In this document: in pieces, positions 1-7,330 of the stretch
Position numbering within the stretch: position 1 is the first letter of the stretch
Layout of the letters: each line of letters starts with the position of its first letter
Origin: JBFGJY01 sp041576975
Lineage (GTDB): Bacteria > Pseudomonadota > Gammaproteobacteria > UBA4575
Direction: 5' to 3'
Assembly: GCA_041576975.1 (NCBI GenBank)
Contig: JBFGJY010000077.1
Location: forward strand, 1-11,000
DNA length: 11,000 nt
Made by a program: the position numbers and the translations under genes
The notes under the pieces: generated by a model
Databases searched by the model: none
What the model was told of the DNA's origin: nothing
The model's input: only the letters and a program-made list of their open reading frames with translations

Positions 1-1
1 A

Positions 2-568
2 AGAATAGGTAATGACATCTAACTTTGTCCAAGGAAGCTGCATTGCAAAAATCGCAGAAGTAGCATCACAGAGTGTCAATCCCTGCCGATGATCTGCAAT
101 CCATTCTCCATCCGGTATCCTCACGCCCGAAGTGGTTCCATTCCATACAAAAACGACATCTCGATGAGGATCAACTTGCGATAAATTTGGTAATTCTCCG
201 TAAGGTGCTTCATAAAAGTTGACGTCGTTCAATTTTAAATGGTATTTGATGTCTTGCAGCCAATCTTTGCCGAAGCTTTCAAAAGCTAATACATCCACTC
301 CACGTTGCCCTAATAAAGACCACATTGCTAATTCGAAAGCGCCTGTGTCTGAACCAGGTACAAGGGCAAGCAAATAATCATCGGGTAGCTGTAAAAGCTC
401 ACGAGTCATCGATAATGCATGCTGCAGTTGTTGCCGCCCTATTTTTGATCGATGGGAACGGCCTACAATCGCATTTGATAGTTCAGAAGCTGTCCAGGTG
501 ATAGGTTTAGGACATGGCCCGGAGGAAAATAGTGGACGATTGGGTTTTTTGTTTGGTTTAGCTTGCAC
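2..568 (-). CDS. serC: Phosphoserine aminotransferase, Methanosarcina-type (partial, N-terminal half)
   Basis: This would be the PLP-dependent enzyme that converts 3-phosphohydroxypyruvate and glutamate to phosphoserine in cytoplasmic serine synthesis. About 189 codons are visible before the left edge. Reading inward they show FSSGPCPKP (about residues 14-22), VGRSHRSKIG, VPGSDTGAFELAMWSLLG, AFESFGKDW, YGELPNL, FVWNGTTSGVRIPDG and LCDATSAIFA. This string is characteristic of the branch of SerC first named for Methanosarcina and common in proteobacteria. The PLP lysine lies beyond the window. No ATG exists in this frame before an upstream stop, so I chose GTG at 566-568. It gives an N-terminus rich in K, P and N like the family, although no good Shine-Dalgarno is visible. 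The gene lies 113 bases downstream of the rhodanese on the same strand, and adjacency to gcvTHP fits serine/glycine metabolism. Function is fairly secure; the start is less so. Confidence 0.9.
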   Translation of the reverse strand, partial: MQAKPNKKPNRPLFSSGPCPKPITWTASELSNAIVGRSHRSKIGRQQLQHALSMTRELLQLPDDYLLALVPGSDTGAFELAMWSLLGQRGVDVLAFESFGKDWLQDIKYHLKLNDVNFYEAPYGELPNLSQVDPHRDVVFVWNGTTSGVRIPDGEWIADHRQGLTLCDATSAIFAMQLPWTKLDVITYS

Positions 569-681
569 GAACTGTTCGTCATTAAAAAATAATGTTAAGG
601 ATAATGCTCTGCTATAAGCAGATAGTTAGCCAGATCTTATTAAATTTTTAAATTAAGCGAGAAGGTATAAGATTCGCAGAT

Positions 682-1110
682 TTAACATTGTTGCCAGGGT
701 AAACCATGAAAGCGCCATCCACCTGTGGTGCTGCGGTGATGGTCATTGTCTAAATCTCCTTCAAAACCTTCACTCACATGGTAGACATTGCTAAGCCCGT
801 TATTAAGTAATTTTTTACCTGCTTCTTGGGAACGTTTACCACTACGACAAATTAGAATAATTGGCGCACAACCTTCTTCAACCTCACATGCTAAACCACC
901 CAGCATTACTTTTCGTACTTCGGGAACAAAATGAGGGTTGATCTTCCAATCGGGCTCATCAATCCAAGGTACATTAATAGCGCCTAAAGGATGACCGATA
1001 AACAAATATTCCATCGACGATCGAATATCGATAAGCATTGCACGAGGGTCATCTTGAAGAATTTGCCAAGCCTTTTGACAACTAAGACCTTGAGGTTGCT
1101 TTTTACTCAT
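682..1110 (-). CDS. Rhodanese-like sulfurtransferase (single domain)
   Basis: A 142-residue single-domain rhodanese, probably cytoplasmic because no signal peptide is visible. Rhodanese domains carry sulfane sulfur on an active-site cysteine as a persulfide. Visible marks are the LIDIRSSMEY segment (about residues 26-35), the GHPLGAINVPW segment (39-49) and the active-site loop CRSGKRS with Cys88. The C-terminal string GDLDNDHHRSTTGGWRFHG followed by LPW is typical of a proteobacterial rhodanese subgroup. The ATG has AGGA about ten bases upstream on its strand. The gene is divergent from gcvT (96-base gap) and upstream of serC on the same strand. Near sox genes it may handle sulfane sulfur from sulfur oxidation, but its substrate cannot be told from sequence. 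Confidence 0.9.
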   Translation of the reverse strand: MSKKQPQGLSCQKAWQILQDDPRAMLIDIRSSMEYLFIGHPLGAINVPWIDEPDWKINPHFVPEVRKVMLGGLACEVEEGCAPIILICRSGKRSQEAGKKLLNNGLSNVYHVSEGFEGDLDNDHHRSTTGGWRFHGLPWQQC

Positions 1111-1206
1111 TACTATATTTTCCTAGGGATTGCAAAGCAGATTTTTCACTTTAGTATGTTTTGAAGAGTTAATTATCGTAATTTAGCTATAAAGCTAACA
1201 ACATAC
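1111..1206. promoter_or_regulatory. Divergent rhodanese/gcvT intergenic region
   Basis: These 96 bases separate divergent genes and should hold both promoters. On the minus strand, AGGA near 1121-1125 is the ribosome binding site of the rhodanese. On the plus strand a TATAAA at 1188-1193 lies only 13 bases before the gcvT ATG, and there is no clear Shine-Dalgarno between them. If TATAAA is the -10 element, gcvT would have a very short leader. The spacer is too short for a tandem glycine riboswitch, and I see no aptamer-like structure. Confidence 0.4.
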
Positions 1207-2343
1207 ATGTGCAAAAATCAAACTATAAATTCCAATTTACCTGCGATTACGCCATTGCATAGTTTGCATCTTGAATTGGGTGCTAAGCTAGTTACTTTTG
1301 CCGGCTATGAAATGCCGTTGCAATACTCAACGGGCATCATCGCTGAACATTTACATACTCGCACCCGTGCTGGACTTTTTGATATCTCCCATATGGGGCA
1401 GATCAAGCTAACAGGTAAGAATGCTGCTTTTGGGCTAGAAACTATAGTTCCCACCGATGTTGTTGGGCTTCAATCTTTACGACAATGTTATACCGTTTTC
1501 ACAAATCAAGATGGTGGAATTCTTGATGACTTAATCGTCATGAATTTGGAGAGCGAATATCAACTCATAGTCAATGCAGCATGCAAACAAGCCGATTACA
1601 AGCACCTCAAAGATTCTATAAGTGATTATTGCAATATTGAAATGCTTGCTGATCAGGCGCTGCTCGCTTTACAAGGACCGCGTGCGCGGGAAGTATTAAC
1701 AAGAGTCGCACCTGCAATTGGTGAATTACATTTTATGAACGTAATGCAAGCTGACGTTGCAGGATTACCATGTCTAGTGTCTTGCTCTGGATATACAGGA
1801 GAAGATGGATTTGAAATCTCTATACATTCTGAACAAGTAGAAGATCTGGCTAGATTACTATTAGAGCAAACAGATGTTTTACCGATTGGGCTTGGGGCAC
1901 GAGACTCGCTACGTTTAGAGACGGGACTATGTCTATATGGACATGAGCTCACCACAGAAACCACTCCTATAGAAGCCGGGCTTACATGGGTGATCAGTAA
2001 GTCACGCAGACCAGAAGGTGAACGTGCTGGTGGCTACTTAGGAGCTGATCGAATAGTCGAGCAATTGGCCAGAGGTACAGATCGATTACGGGTTGGAATT
2101 GTGCCAGAAGGTAAAGCACCAGTACGAGAAGGCACTAAGCTTATAGATGATAAAGGGCAGTTAGTTGGTGCTGTTACCAGTGGGTCTTACAGTCCTACAA
2201 TGCGACGACCCATTGCGATGGGTTATATTGCATCAAGTCTTGCGGTACCTGGTATGCGAATTTATGCACGAGTGCGTGATAGGCTTATGCCTTTAACTAT
2301 CGTTAAGTTACCTTTTGTGTCCCCTCATTTCTATAGAAATTAA
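1207..2343 (+). CDS. gcvT: Aminomethyltransferase, glycine cleavage T-protein
   Basis: GcvT takes the aminomethyl group from lipoylated GcvH and passes the one-carbon unit to tetrahydrofolate, releasing ammonia and giving 5,10-methylene-THF. At 378 residues it is near the usual ~365. Visible family motifs are TPLHSLHLELGAKLVTFAGY (15-34), AGLFDISHMG (55-64), the folate-site GGILDDLIV with Asp107/Asp108, LALQGPRAREVL (153-164), SGYTGEDGFEI (194-204) and GLGARDSLRLETGLCLYGHE (228-247). The C-terminal domain contains VTSGSYSPTMRRPIAMGYI and a LPFVSPHFY ending. The 1207 ATG is the only sensible start before the first conserved block, but has no evident Shine-Dalgarno. It is the first gene of a gcvT-gcvH-gcvP cluster, with 72 bases to gcvH. 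It is apparently intact. Confidence 0.97.
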   Translation: MCKNQTINSNLPAITPLHSLHLELGAKLVTFAGYEMPLQYSTGIIAEHLHTRTRAGLFDISHMGQIKLTGKNAAFGLETIVPTDVVGLQSLRQCYTVFTNQDGGILDDLIVMNLESEYQLIVNAACKQADYKHLKDSISDYCNIEMLADQALLALQGPRAREVLTRVAPAIGELHFMNVMQADVAGLPCLVSCSGYTGEDGFEISIHSEQVEDLARLLLEQTDVLPIGLGARDSLRLETGLCLYGHELTTETTPIEAGLTWVISKSRRPEGERAGGYLGADRIVEQLARGTDRLRVGIVPEGKAPVREGTKLIDDKGQLVGAVTSGSYSPTMRRPIAMGYIASSLAVPGMRIYARVRDRLMPLTIVKLPFVSPHFYRN

Positions 2344-2415
2344 AACGTATTGAAGTGTGATATGGCCAGTTTAATTGTTTAGTTATTTTCTAATCTTTTT
2401 TAAGGATTTTCTAAA

Positions 2416-2790
2416 ATGAATGTAATCAAATTTACGCAAGAGCACGAATGGATTTTAATGGAAGGTGAAGATGTAGGTATTGTTGGCATCACAAACTATG
2501 CTCAAGAACAACTCGGAGATATTGTGTTTATCGAGCTTCCAGAAATGGGAAAAAAGATTAATCAGGGAGATGATATAGCCGTAGTTGAGTCTGTGAAGGC
2601 AGCGAGTGAACTCAAAGCTCCCGTAAGCGGTGAAGTCATAGAAATAAATCAAGCGCTCAAGGATGCTCCCGAAACGGTAAATAGCGATCCAATGGACACA
2701 GGTTGGTTTATGAAAATCAAATTGGAGAAACCATCAGAACTAGATAACTTATTGGACGAAAAAGCTTATGAAGATTTTATAGTTGCGTAG
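2416..2790 (+). CDS. gcvH: Glycine cleavage H-protein (lipoyl carrier)
   Basis: GcvH is the 124-residue lipoyl carrier that shuttles the aminomethyl intermediate from GcvP to GcvT and is re-oxidised by lipoamide dehydrogenase. The N-terminus has the typical FTQEHEWI segment (6-13), then VGITNYAQEQLGDIVFIELP (23-42) and the lipoylation loop VVESVKAASELKAPVSGEV. Lys61 is the lipoyl attachment residue. The C-terminal part has NSDPMDTGWFMKI, also typical. An AAGGA lies about ten bases before the ATG. It sits between gcvT and gcvP on the same strand, 26 bases before gcvP, consistent with one transcript. No lipoate ligase, lipoyl synthase or L-protein gene is in the window, so those must be elsewhere. 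Confidence 0.98.
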   Translation: MNVIKFTQEHEWILMEGEDVGIVGITNYAQEQLGDIVFIELPEMGKKINQGDDIAVVESVKAASELKAPVSGEVIEINQALKDAPETVNSDPMDTGWFMKIKLEKPSELDNLLDEKAYEDFIVA

Positions 2791-2816
2791 CATAAATTTA
2801 TTTACACAAAGAAATC

Positions 2817-5753
2817 ATGTCGACACCATTGACAACAATTGAGCAAGAAACATCTATAGAACAAGAAAAAAAGACACTTGAAGAGCTTGAAATGCATGGC
2901 GACTTTATTCGACGCCATATTGGGCCAAGTCAGGATGATATAAACCAGATGCTAAAAGAATTAAGTGTTAATTCACTTGATGAATTAGTGACTAAGGCAG
3001 TGCCACCTTCCATTATGATGGAAGGTGATCTTGAACTTCCACAAACTAAAAATGAGCGTGAAACGATTACCTATCTTCGTGAAATGCGCGCTCGAAATAA
3101 GATATATGTGTCGATGATTGGGATGGGCTATTACGGCACGGTTATGCCTTCTGTGATAAAACGCAATGTCTTAGAAAATCCAGGTTGGTATACCGCATAC
3201 ACCCCATACCAAGCAGAAGTGAGTCAGGGAAGACTAGAGGCACTACTAAATTTTCAACAAATGATCATCGACTTAACGGCAATGGAGCTAGCTAATGCTT
3301 CTCTATTAGATGAAGCCACAGCAGCTGCTGAGGCAATGATGATGTTACATCGAGTGAATACATCAACATGTAATGCCTTTTTTGTGTCTCACGACTGTCA
3401 TCCACAAACGATTGCTGTAGTCAAAACGCGAGCACGTTCTCTAGGAATAGAATTAATTCTTGGTGATCCACTTAAAGAACTAACTATACATAAATGTTTT
3501 GGTGTGCTTCTCCAATATCCAGGCTCAAGTGGCACTGTGGAGGACATTAATACCATCATCGAGCAAGCTCATGCACAGCAAACTCTTGTTGCTGTGGCAG
3601 CAGATTTGTTAAGCCTTGCAGTATTAAAACCTCCGGGAGAAATGGGTGTTGATGTGGTAATTGGGAATACACAACGTTTCGGTATACCTCTAGGGTATGG
3701 TGGACCACATGCAGCGTTTTTTGCAACTCGCGAGAATTATAAACGCTTTGTACCTGGACGAATCATCGGTGTTTCAAAGGATTCCTTAGGAAGCACTGCA
3801 TTGCGTATGGCTTTGCAAACACGTGAGCAACATATTCGACGTGATAAGGCAACTAGCAATATCTGTACTGCCCAAGTCTTACTTGCAGTAATTGCTGGAT
3901 TTTATGCTGTCTACCATGGCCCAGAGGGATTACGCACCATAGCCAATAGAGTTCACCGTATGACATTGATCTTAGTCGAAGGATTGCGGGGCCTAGGATA
4001 TGAAGTAGTTAATCCATGTTTTTTTGATACGGTCACGGTAAAAATTCGTGGTCAGGCAAGACGTATTGCAGCAAAAGCAAGAGAATCCCATATCAATCTG
4101 CGCGTCATAGATGCAGATCATCTTGGTATTTCGTTTGATGAGACGACGCGGCGGCATGATCTCAGAATGCTTTGGAATGTATTCAAAAGCAATGCAAGCA
4201 CAAAACTTATCATCAATGAAATTGATCAATTTGTAAGAGAATGTATCCCCATGGAGTGGTTACGCACTAGCGAGTATCTTACTCATCCCGTCTTTCATCG
4301 TTATCATTCCGAGACCGAGATGTTGCGCTATCTGCGTAGATTACAAACCAAAGATCTTGCATTAGATCGCTCAATGATTCCTCTCGGATCTTGCACTATG
4401 AAACTCAATGCCACAACGGAGATGTTTCCGATTACTTATTGGAAGTTCAGCACTATCCATCCTTTTGCTCCACTTGATCAGACGCAAGGTTATCTGCAAT
4501 TGTTTGATGAATTAGAAACGATGCTTTGTGAATGTACAGGATTTGATGCCATCTCTTTTCAACCTAATGCAGGTTCACAAGGTGAGTACTCTGGATTGCT
4601 GGTGATACGCAAATACCACAAAGTATGCGGAGAGGAACAACGTAATATTTGTTTAATTCCCTCCTCTGCGCATGGCACTAATCCTGCCAGTGCAGTGATG
4701 GCTGGGTTGAAAGTAGTAGTTGTGGATTGCGAAAAAGAAGGTGATATCAGTATAAAAGATCTACGCAGTAAGGCAGCGCAACATCGTGAAAATCTAGCTG
4801 CTTTGATGATTACCTATCCTTCAACACATGGAGTGTTTGAAGAAACGTTTATCGAAATTTGTGAAATTATTCATGAGCACGGTGGCCAGGTTTATCTAGA
4901 CGGCGCTAACCTCAACGCCTTGTTGGGAATTAGTCAGCTTGGCAAATGCGGAGCTGATGTTGCACATATAAATTTACACAAAACATTTTGTATACCCCAT
5001 GGTGGTGGTGGCCCAGGTATGGGCCCAATTGGTGTGCGCCAGCATCTTGCACCATATTTACCTGATCATCCTGTGGTGCAAGGCGTAAATCCGGCAGCGG
5101 GTAGCGAGGGAACTATTGGCACGGTATCGGCCGCGCCGTGGGGATCAGCTGGAATACTACCCATTGCATGGGCCTATATTTCAATGATGGGTGGCCCTGG
5201 GCTCCGTCGCGCATCGCAAGTTGCGGTGTTGAATGCAAATTATATCGCTAAACGATTAGAGAATTATTACCCTGTTTTATACCGTGGTCGAAATAATATG
5301 GTTGCTCATGAATGTATTATCGATTTGCGTCCTCTAAAAGAATCATGTGGAATCACAGCGGACGATATTGCTAAACGATTAATCGATTATGGCTTTCATG
5401 CTCCTACTGTCTCTTGGCCGGTACCAGAAACATTTATGATCGAACCTACTGAAAGTGAGAGTAAACACGAACTGGATGAATTTTGTGATGCAATGATTGC
5501 AATTCGAAATGAAATCGCTGAAATTGAATCAGGTAATGCTGACTCACATGACAATCTACTAAAAAATGCACCACATACTCACCAAATGTGGGCTAATAAA
5601 ACATGGTCCAAATCCTATACCATGCAACGTGCCTTCTTCCCAATTTTTGAGCTTACTGAAGACAAATATTGGCCGCCAGTGGGGCGTATTGATAATGCTT
5701 ATGGTGACCGAAATTTAATTTGCACATGTCCACCTACTAAGGAATATAGGTAA
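2817..5753 (+). CDS. gcvP: Glycine dehydrogenase (decarboxylating), full-length P-protein
   Basis: GcvP is the PLP enzyme that decarboxylates glycine and loads the aminomethyl group onto GcvH. This is the single-chain form (978 residues; E. coli is about 957), not the split GcvPA/GcvPB form. The N-terminal half has IRRHIGPS (31-38), GMGYYGT near residue 104, and PYQAEVSQGRLEALLNFQ near 130. The C-terminal half starts near residue 520 with IPLGSCTMKLNA, followed by SSAHGTNPASA. The PLP lysine is Lys722 in NLHKTFCIPHGGGGPGMGP. The end (YGDRNLICTCPP, then KEYR) matches the family. The ATG at 2817 gives about 20 extra charged residues before the conserved part; Met26 is an alternative start, but neither has a strong Shine-Dalgarno. 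It is last in the gcv cluster and followed by an AT-rich hairpin. Confidence 0.98.
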   Translation: MSTPLTTIEQETSIEQEKKTLEELEMHGDFIRRHIGPSQDDINQMLKELSVNSLDELVTKAVPPSIMMEGDLELPQTKNERETITYLREMRARNKIYVSMIGMGYYGTVMPSVIKRNVLENPGWYTAYTPYQAEVSQGRLEALLNFQQMIIDLTAMELANASLLDEATAAAEAMMMLHRVNTSTCNAFFVSHDCHPQTIAVVKTRARSLGIELILGDPLKELTIHKCFGVLLQYPGSSGTVEDINTIIEQAHAQQTLVAVAADLLSLAVLKPPGEMGVDVVIGNTQRFGIPLGYGGPHAAFFATRENYKRFVPGRIIGVSKDSLGSTALRMALQTREQHIRRDKATSNICTAQVLLAVIAGFYAVYHGPEGLRTIANRVHRMTLILVEGLRGLGYEVVNPCFFDTVTVKIRGQARRIAAKARESHINLRVIDADHLGISFDETTRRHDLRMLWNVFKSNASTKLIINEIDQFVRECIPMEWLRTSEYLTHPVFHRYHSETEMLRYLRRLQTKDLALDRSMIPLGSCTMKLNATTEMFPITYWKFSTIHPFAPLDQTQGYLQLFDELETMLCECTGFDAISFQPNAGSQGEYSGLLVIRKYHKVCGEEQRNICLIPSSAHGTNPASAVMAGLKVVVVDCEKEGDISIKDLRSKAAQHRENLAALMITYPSTHGVFEETFIEICEIIHEHGGQVYLDGANLNALLGISQLGKCGADVAHINLHKTFCIPHGGGGPGMGPIGVRQHLAPYLPDHPVVQGVNPAAGSEGTIGTVSAAPWGSAGILPIAWAYISMMGGPGLRRASQVAVLNANYIAKRLENYYPVLYRGRNNMVAHECIIDLRPLKESCGITADDIAKRLIDYGFHAPTVSWPVPETFMIEPTESESKHELDEFCDAMIAIRNEIAEIESGNADSHDNLLKNAPHTHQMWANKTWSKSYTMQRAFFPIFELTEDKYWPPVGRIDNAYGDRNLICTCPPTKEYR

Positions 5754-5787
5754 GCAATAAAATAACTAAGAGAATTAAAAAGATAAT

Positions 5788-5827
5788 TGTGAACTTTTTT
5801 TATAATTATTTATAAAGAAAATTCACA
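5788..5827 (+). terminator. Long AT-rich hairpin downstream of gcvP
   Basis: Arms 5788-5803 and 5812-5827 are inverted repeats that pair over 16 positions with one mismatch (5794/5821) and one G-U wobble (5798/5817). Two more A-T pairs extend inward to a 4-base loop. It lies 34 bases after the gcvP stop and before the next gene. It may end or attenuate the gcv transcript, but the stem is AT-rich and not followed by a clear U-run, so a classical intrinsic terminator is uncertain. The outer ends read TGTGAA and TTCACA. Confidence 0.4.
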
Positions 5828-5865
5828 CCCAGTTATTATTCTGAGCTGAAAAATAGAAGACATAC

Positions 5866-6531
5866 GTGAAAAAAATTAAAGCATGTGTATTTAATGCCTA
5901 TGGCGCACTTCTCGATACATATTTACCATTTGAGGAATATCGTGATGAGCTTGGTGAAAATGCCCTTGTCATTTATAAACTATGGCGAGCTAAACGGTTA
6001 CAATACTCATCTCAGCTAAGCGTGATGAACCGCTATACCAATTATGAAAAGATTCGAAAATACGCCCTAGATTTCGCCTGTGATGTATATGGCGTAAATG
6101 ATGAAAAACTCAAAAAGTACATTCTAGAAGCGCATTCAAAGTTAGACTGTTACCCAGATGTCAAAGAAACTCTCAAATCTATAAAAGAAAATGGGCTAAA
6201 AACAGCAGTGCTTTCTAATGGATCGCCTAAGGCACTCAGCGCTGCACTAAAACATGCAAGTATTGAAAATCTACTAGACGGTATCTATTCGACAGAACAG
6301 ATTGGTGCTTATAAGCCCTCCCCTGCAGTATACGAATTTGTAGAGGAACAGCTGGCTTTATCACGCAGTAAAATTTGTTTTATTTCTTCAAACTCATGGG
6401 ATATTGCTGGTGCGGCTTCGTATGGCTTCTACTCGGTGTGGATAAATCGTTATGATCGCACCCCTGAGCATCTGCCCTACAAGGCTGACCTTGAGATTAA
6501 AACTCTGTCAGAAGTTAATTCAGTGTTATGA
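5866..6531 (+). CDS. L-2-haloacid dehalogenase-like HAD protein with Asn at the nucleophile position
   Basis: A 221-residue HAD-superfamily protein of the type II (L-2-haloacid) dehalogenase group. Normal members displace halide from 2-haloacids using an Asp nucleophile in FDAYGTLFD. Here motif I reads FNAYGALLD, so Asn10 replaces the Asp and Ala14 the Thr. The rest of the active site appears kept by comparison with L-DEX numbering: Arg41, Ser117 in LSNGSP, Lys150 and Tyr156 in KPSPAVY, and Ser174, Asn176 and Asp179 in ISSNSWD. Length and motif order are normal and the frame is open, so it is not an obvious pseudogene. The start is GTG at 5866, immediately before the conserved first beta-strand. 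It lies 112 bases after gcvP. It may be an inactive or repurposed dehalogenase fold; its substrate is unknown. Confidence 0.85.
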   Translation: MKKIKACVFNAYGALLDTYLPFEEYRDELGENALVIYKLWRAKRLQYSSQLSVMNRYTNYEKIRKYALDFACDVYGVNDEKLKKYILEAHSKLDCYPDVKETLKSIKENGLKTAVLSNGSPKALSAALKHASIENLLDGIYSTEQIGAYKPSPAVYEFVEEQLALSRSKICFISSNSWDIAGAASYGFYSVWINRYDRTPEHLPYKADLEIKTLSEVNSVL

Positions 6532-6721
6532 ACATCACAAAATTTGCAAAGCAATCTAATCACACGGAACATACACATTGTTCAATGTTCAAAAAATTAC
6601 ACTCTTGATTTGCCAGATGTCAGCAAATGTATAGTGCATGTCTTAATATCTTGCGTTCACTTAATTATTTGTTGTAAAATCATGTTTTTTATAGGGTCTA
6701 TTTCAGTAGGACGATAAGTAA
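6532..6721 (+). promoter_or_regulatory. Intergenic region with nested inverted repeats and a candidate promoter
   Basis: This 190-base spacer has no gene. It holds an inverted repeat GAACAT-N12-ATGTTC (6567-6590) with ACATTG-TT-CAATGT nested inside (6575-6588), and another, ATTTGC-N9-GCAAAT (6608-6628). A candidate sigma-70-like promoter is TTGCGT at 6651-6656 and TAAAAT at 6675-6680 with an 18-base spacer, about 40 bases before the next ATG. An AGGACG at about ten bases before that ATG is its likely ribosome binding site. The promoter call is by eye only. Confidence 0.35.
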
Positions 6722-7069
6722 ATGTTTGGATACAAAAGAGAGAAATGCATATCAATCGATATTCCTAATAGTGATTGTTTAACAGATAAGGTAGATCAGA
6801 TCCGCGAACAATTAATGAATAAAGGAGAATGGCAAACCAAACATAACTGGGATACCTATGCGTGGACAGATTTTAAAATCACGAAAGAAAGAAGAAATGG
6901 CTCCCACTTGTTTAAAGTAAAAGTAAAGTGTGATTACGAGCTTTCATGTCTATGCCCCACGATTGAAAGAGCAGTCCAAATGGCTTGCCTATATCAAAAA
7001 TTTATTGAAAGTGCTGCTGAACAGCTAGGCTGGCCAACTTGGGTATCGAAAACCCAGCTTGAGCCATAA
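6722..7069 (+). CDS. Uncharacterised 115-residue Cys/Trp-containing protein
   Basis: I do not recognise this protein. It is 115 residues, probably soluble and cytoplasmic, with no signal peptide or membrane segment. It has five Trp (37, 43, 48, 104, 107) and six Cys (9, 19, 70, 76, 78, 89). The CDYELSCLC stretch (70-78) holds three cysteines but is not a motif I can name. A basic middle part (KITKERR, 52-58) is followed by an alternating hydrophobic/Lys strand (LFKVKVKC). The C-terminal third (about 80-103) looks helical. It has a plausible Shine-Dalgarno and its own candidate promoter, and stands alone between the HAD gene and soxY. An intact ORF with normal composition makes it likely real. 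The sox neighbourhood makes a sulfur- or redox-related role possible, but that is only context. Confidence 0.7.
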   Translation: MFGYKREKCISIDIPNSDCLTDKVDQIREQLMNKGEWQTKHNWDTYAWTDFKITKERRNGSHLFKVKVKCDYELSCLCPTIERAVQMACLYQKFIESAAEQLGWPTWVSKTQLEP

Positions 7070-7330
7070 ATTCTATTCACCCCCCAATAAAAATTAGCAA
7101 TCAATCTAATATAAGCTCATCTAGCATACCCACTATCTGCTTGCTCAATTGATAGTGATAGAGTTAGTTAAATATTTAAAGTCTTAGAAAAAAATTTTTG
7201 CGGTTGGTAAAGTAATAATAAGAACCAGCATGGTAAAATATTGTCAAACTGTTACATGGTTTGAATATTCTTTATATAAATAAAGGTATATATATCTCAA
7301 AAATAGATCATAAATAAATATGAGGAAGTC
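7070..7330 (+). promoter_or_regulatory. AT-rich intergenic region upstream of soxYZ
   Basis: No gene is visible in these 261 bases. An inverted repeat CACTATC-N13-GATAGTG lies at 7131-7157 and might form a weak hairpin after the preceding gene. Further on, TTGTCA at 7241-7246 resembles a -35 element, and AT-rich hexamers such as TATTCT (7266-7271) or TATAAA (7275-7280) could serve as a -10, but none has ideal spacing. A GAGGAA just before the soxY ATG is its ribosome binding site. The soxYZ promoter must lie here if soxYZ is a separate unit. Confidence 0.3.

Noticed and set aside
500..582. ATG at 580-582 on the minus strand as the serC start, implying a frameshift in an A-run
   Set aside because: That frame does not encode the conserved FSSGPC motif. 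The frame starting with GTG at 568 gives KPNKKPNRPLFSSGPC, which fits the family without any frameshift.
1111..1206. Possible glycine riboswitch upstream of gcvT
   Set aside because: Only 96 bases separate gcvT from the divergent rhodanese gene, and no aptamer-like helices or conserved cores are seen. Tandem glycine aptamers need more space.
5788..5827. TGTGA/TCACA arms of the gcvP hairpin as a CRP site
   Set aside because: The half sites are about 30 bases apart, not six, so they cannot form a normal CRP operator.
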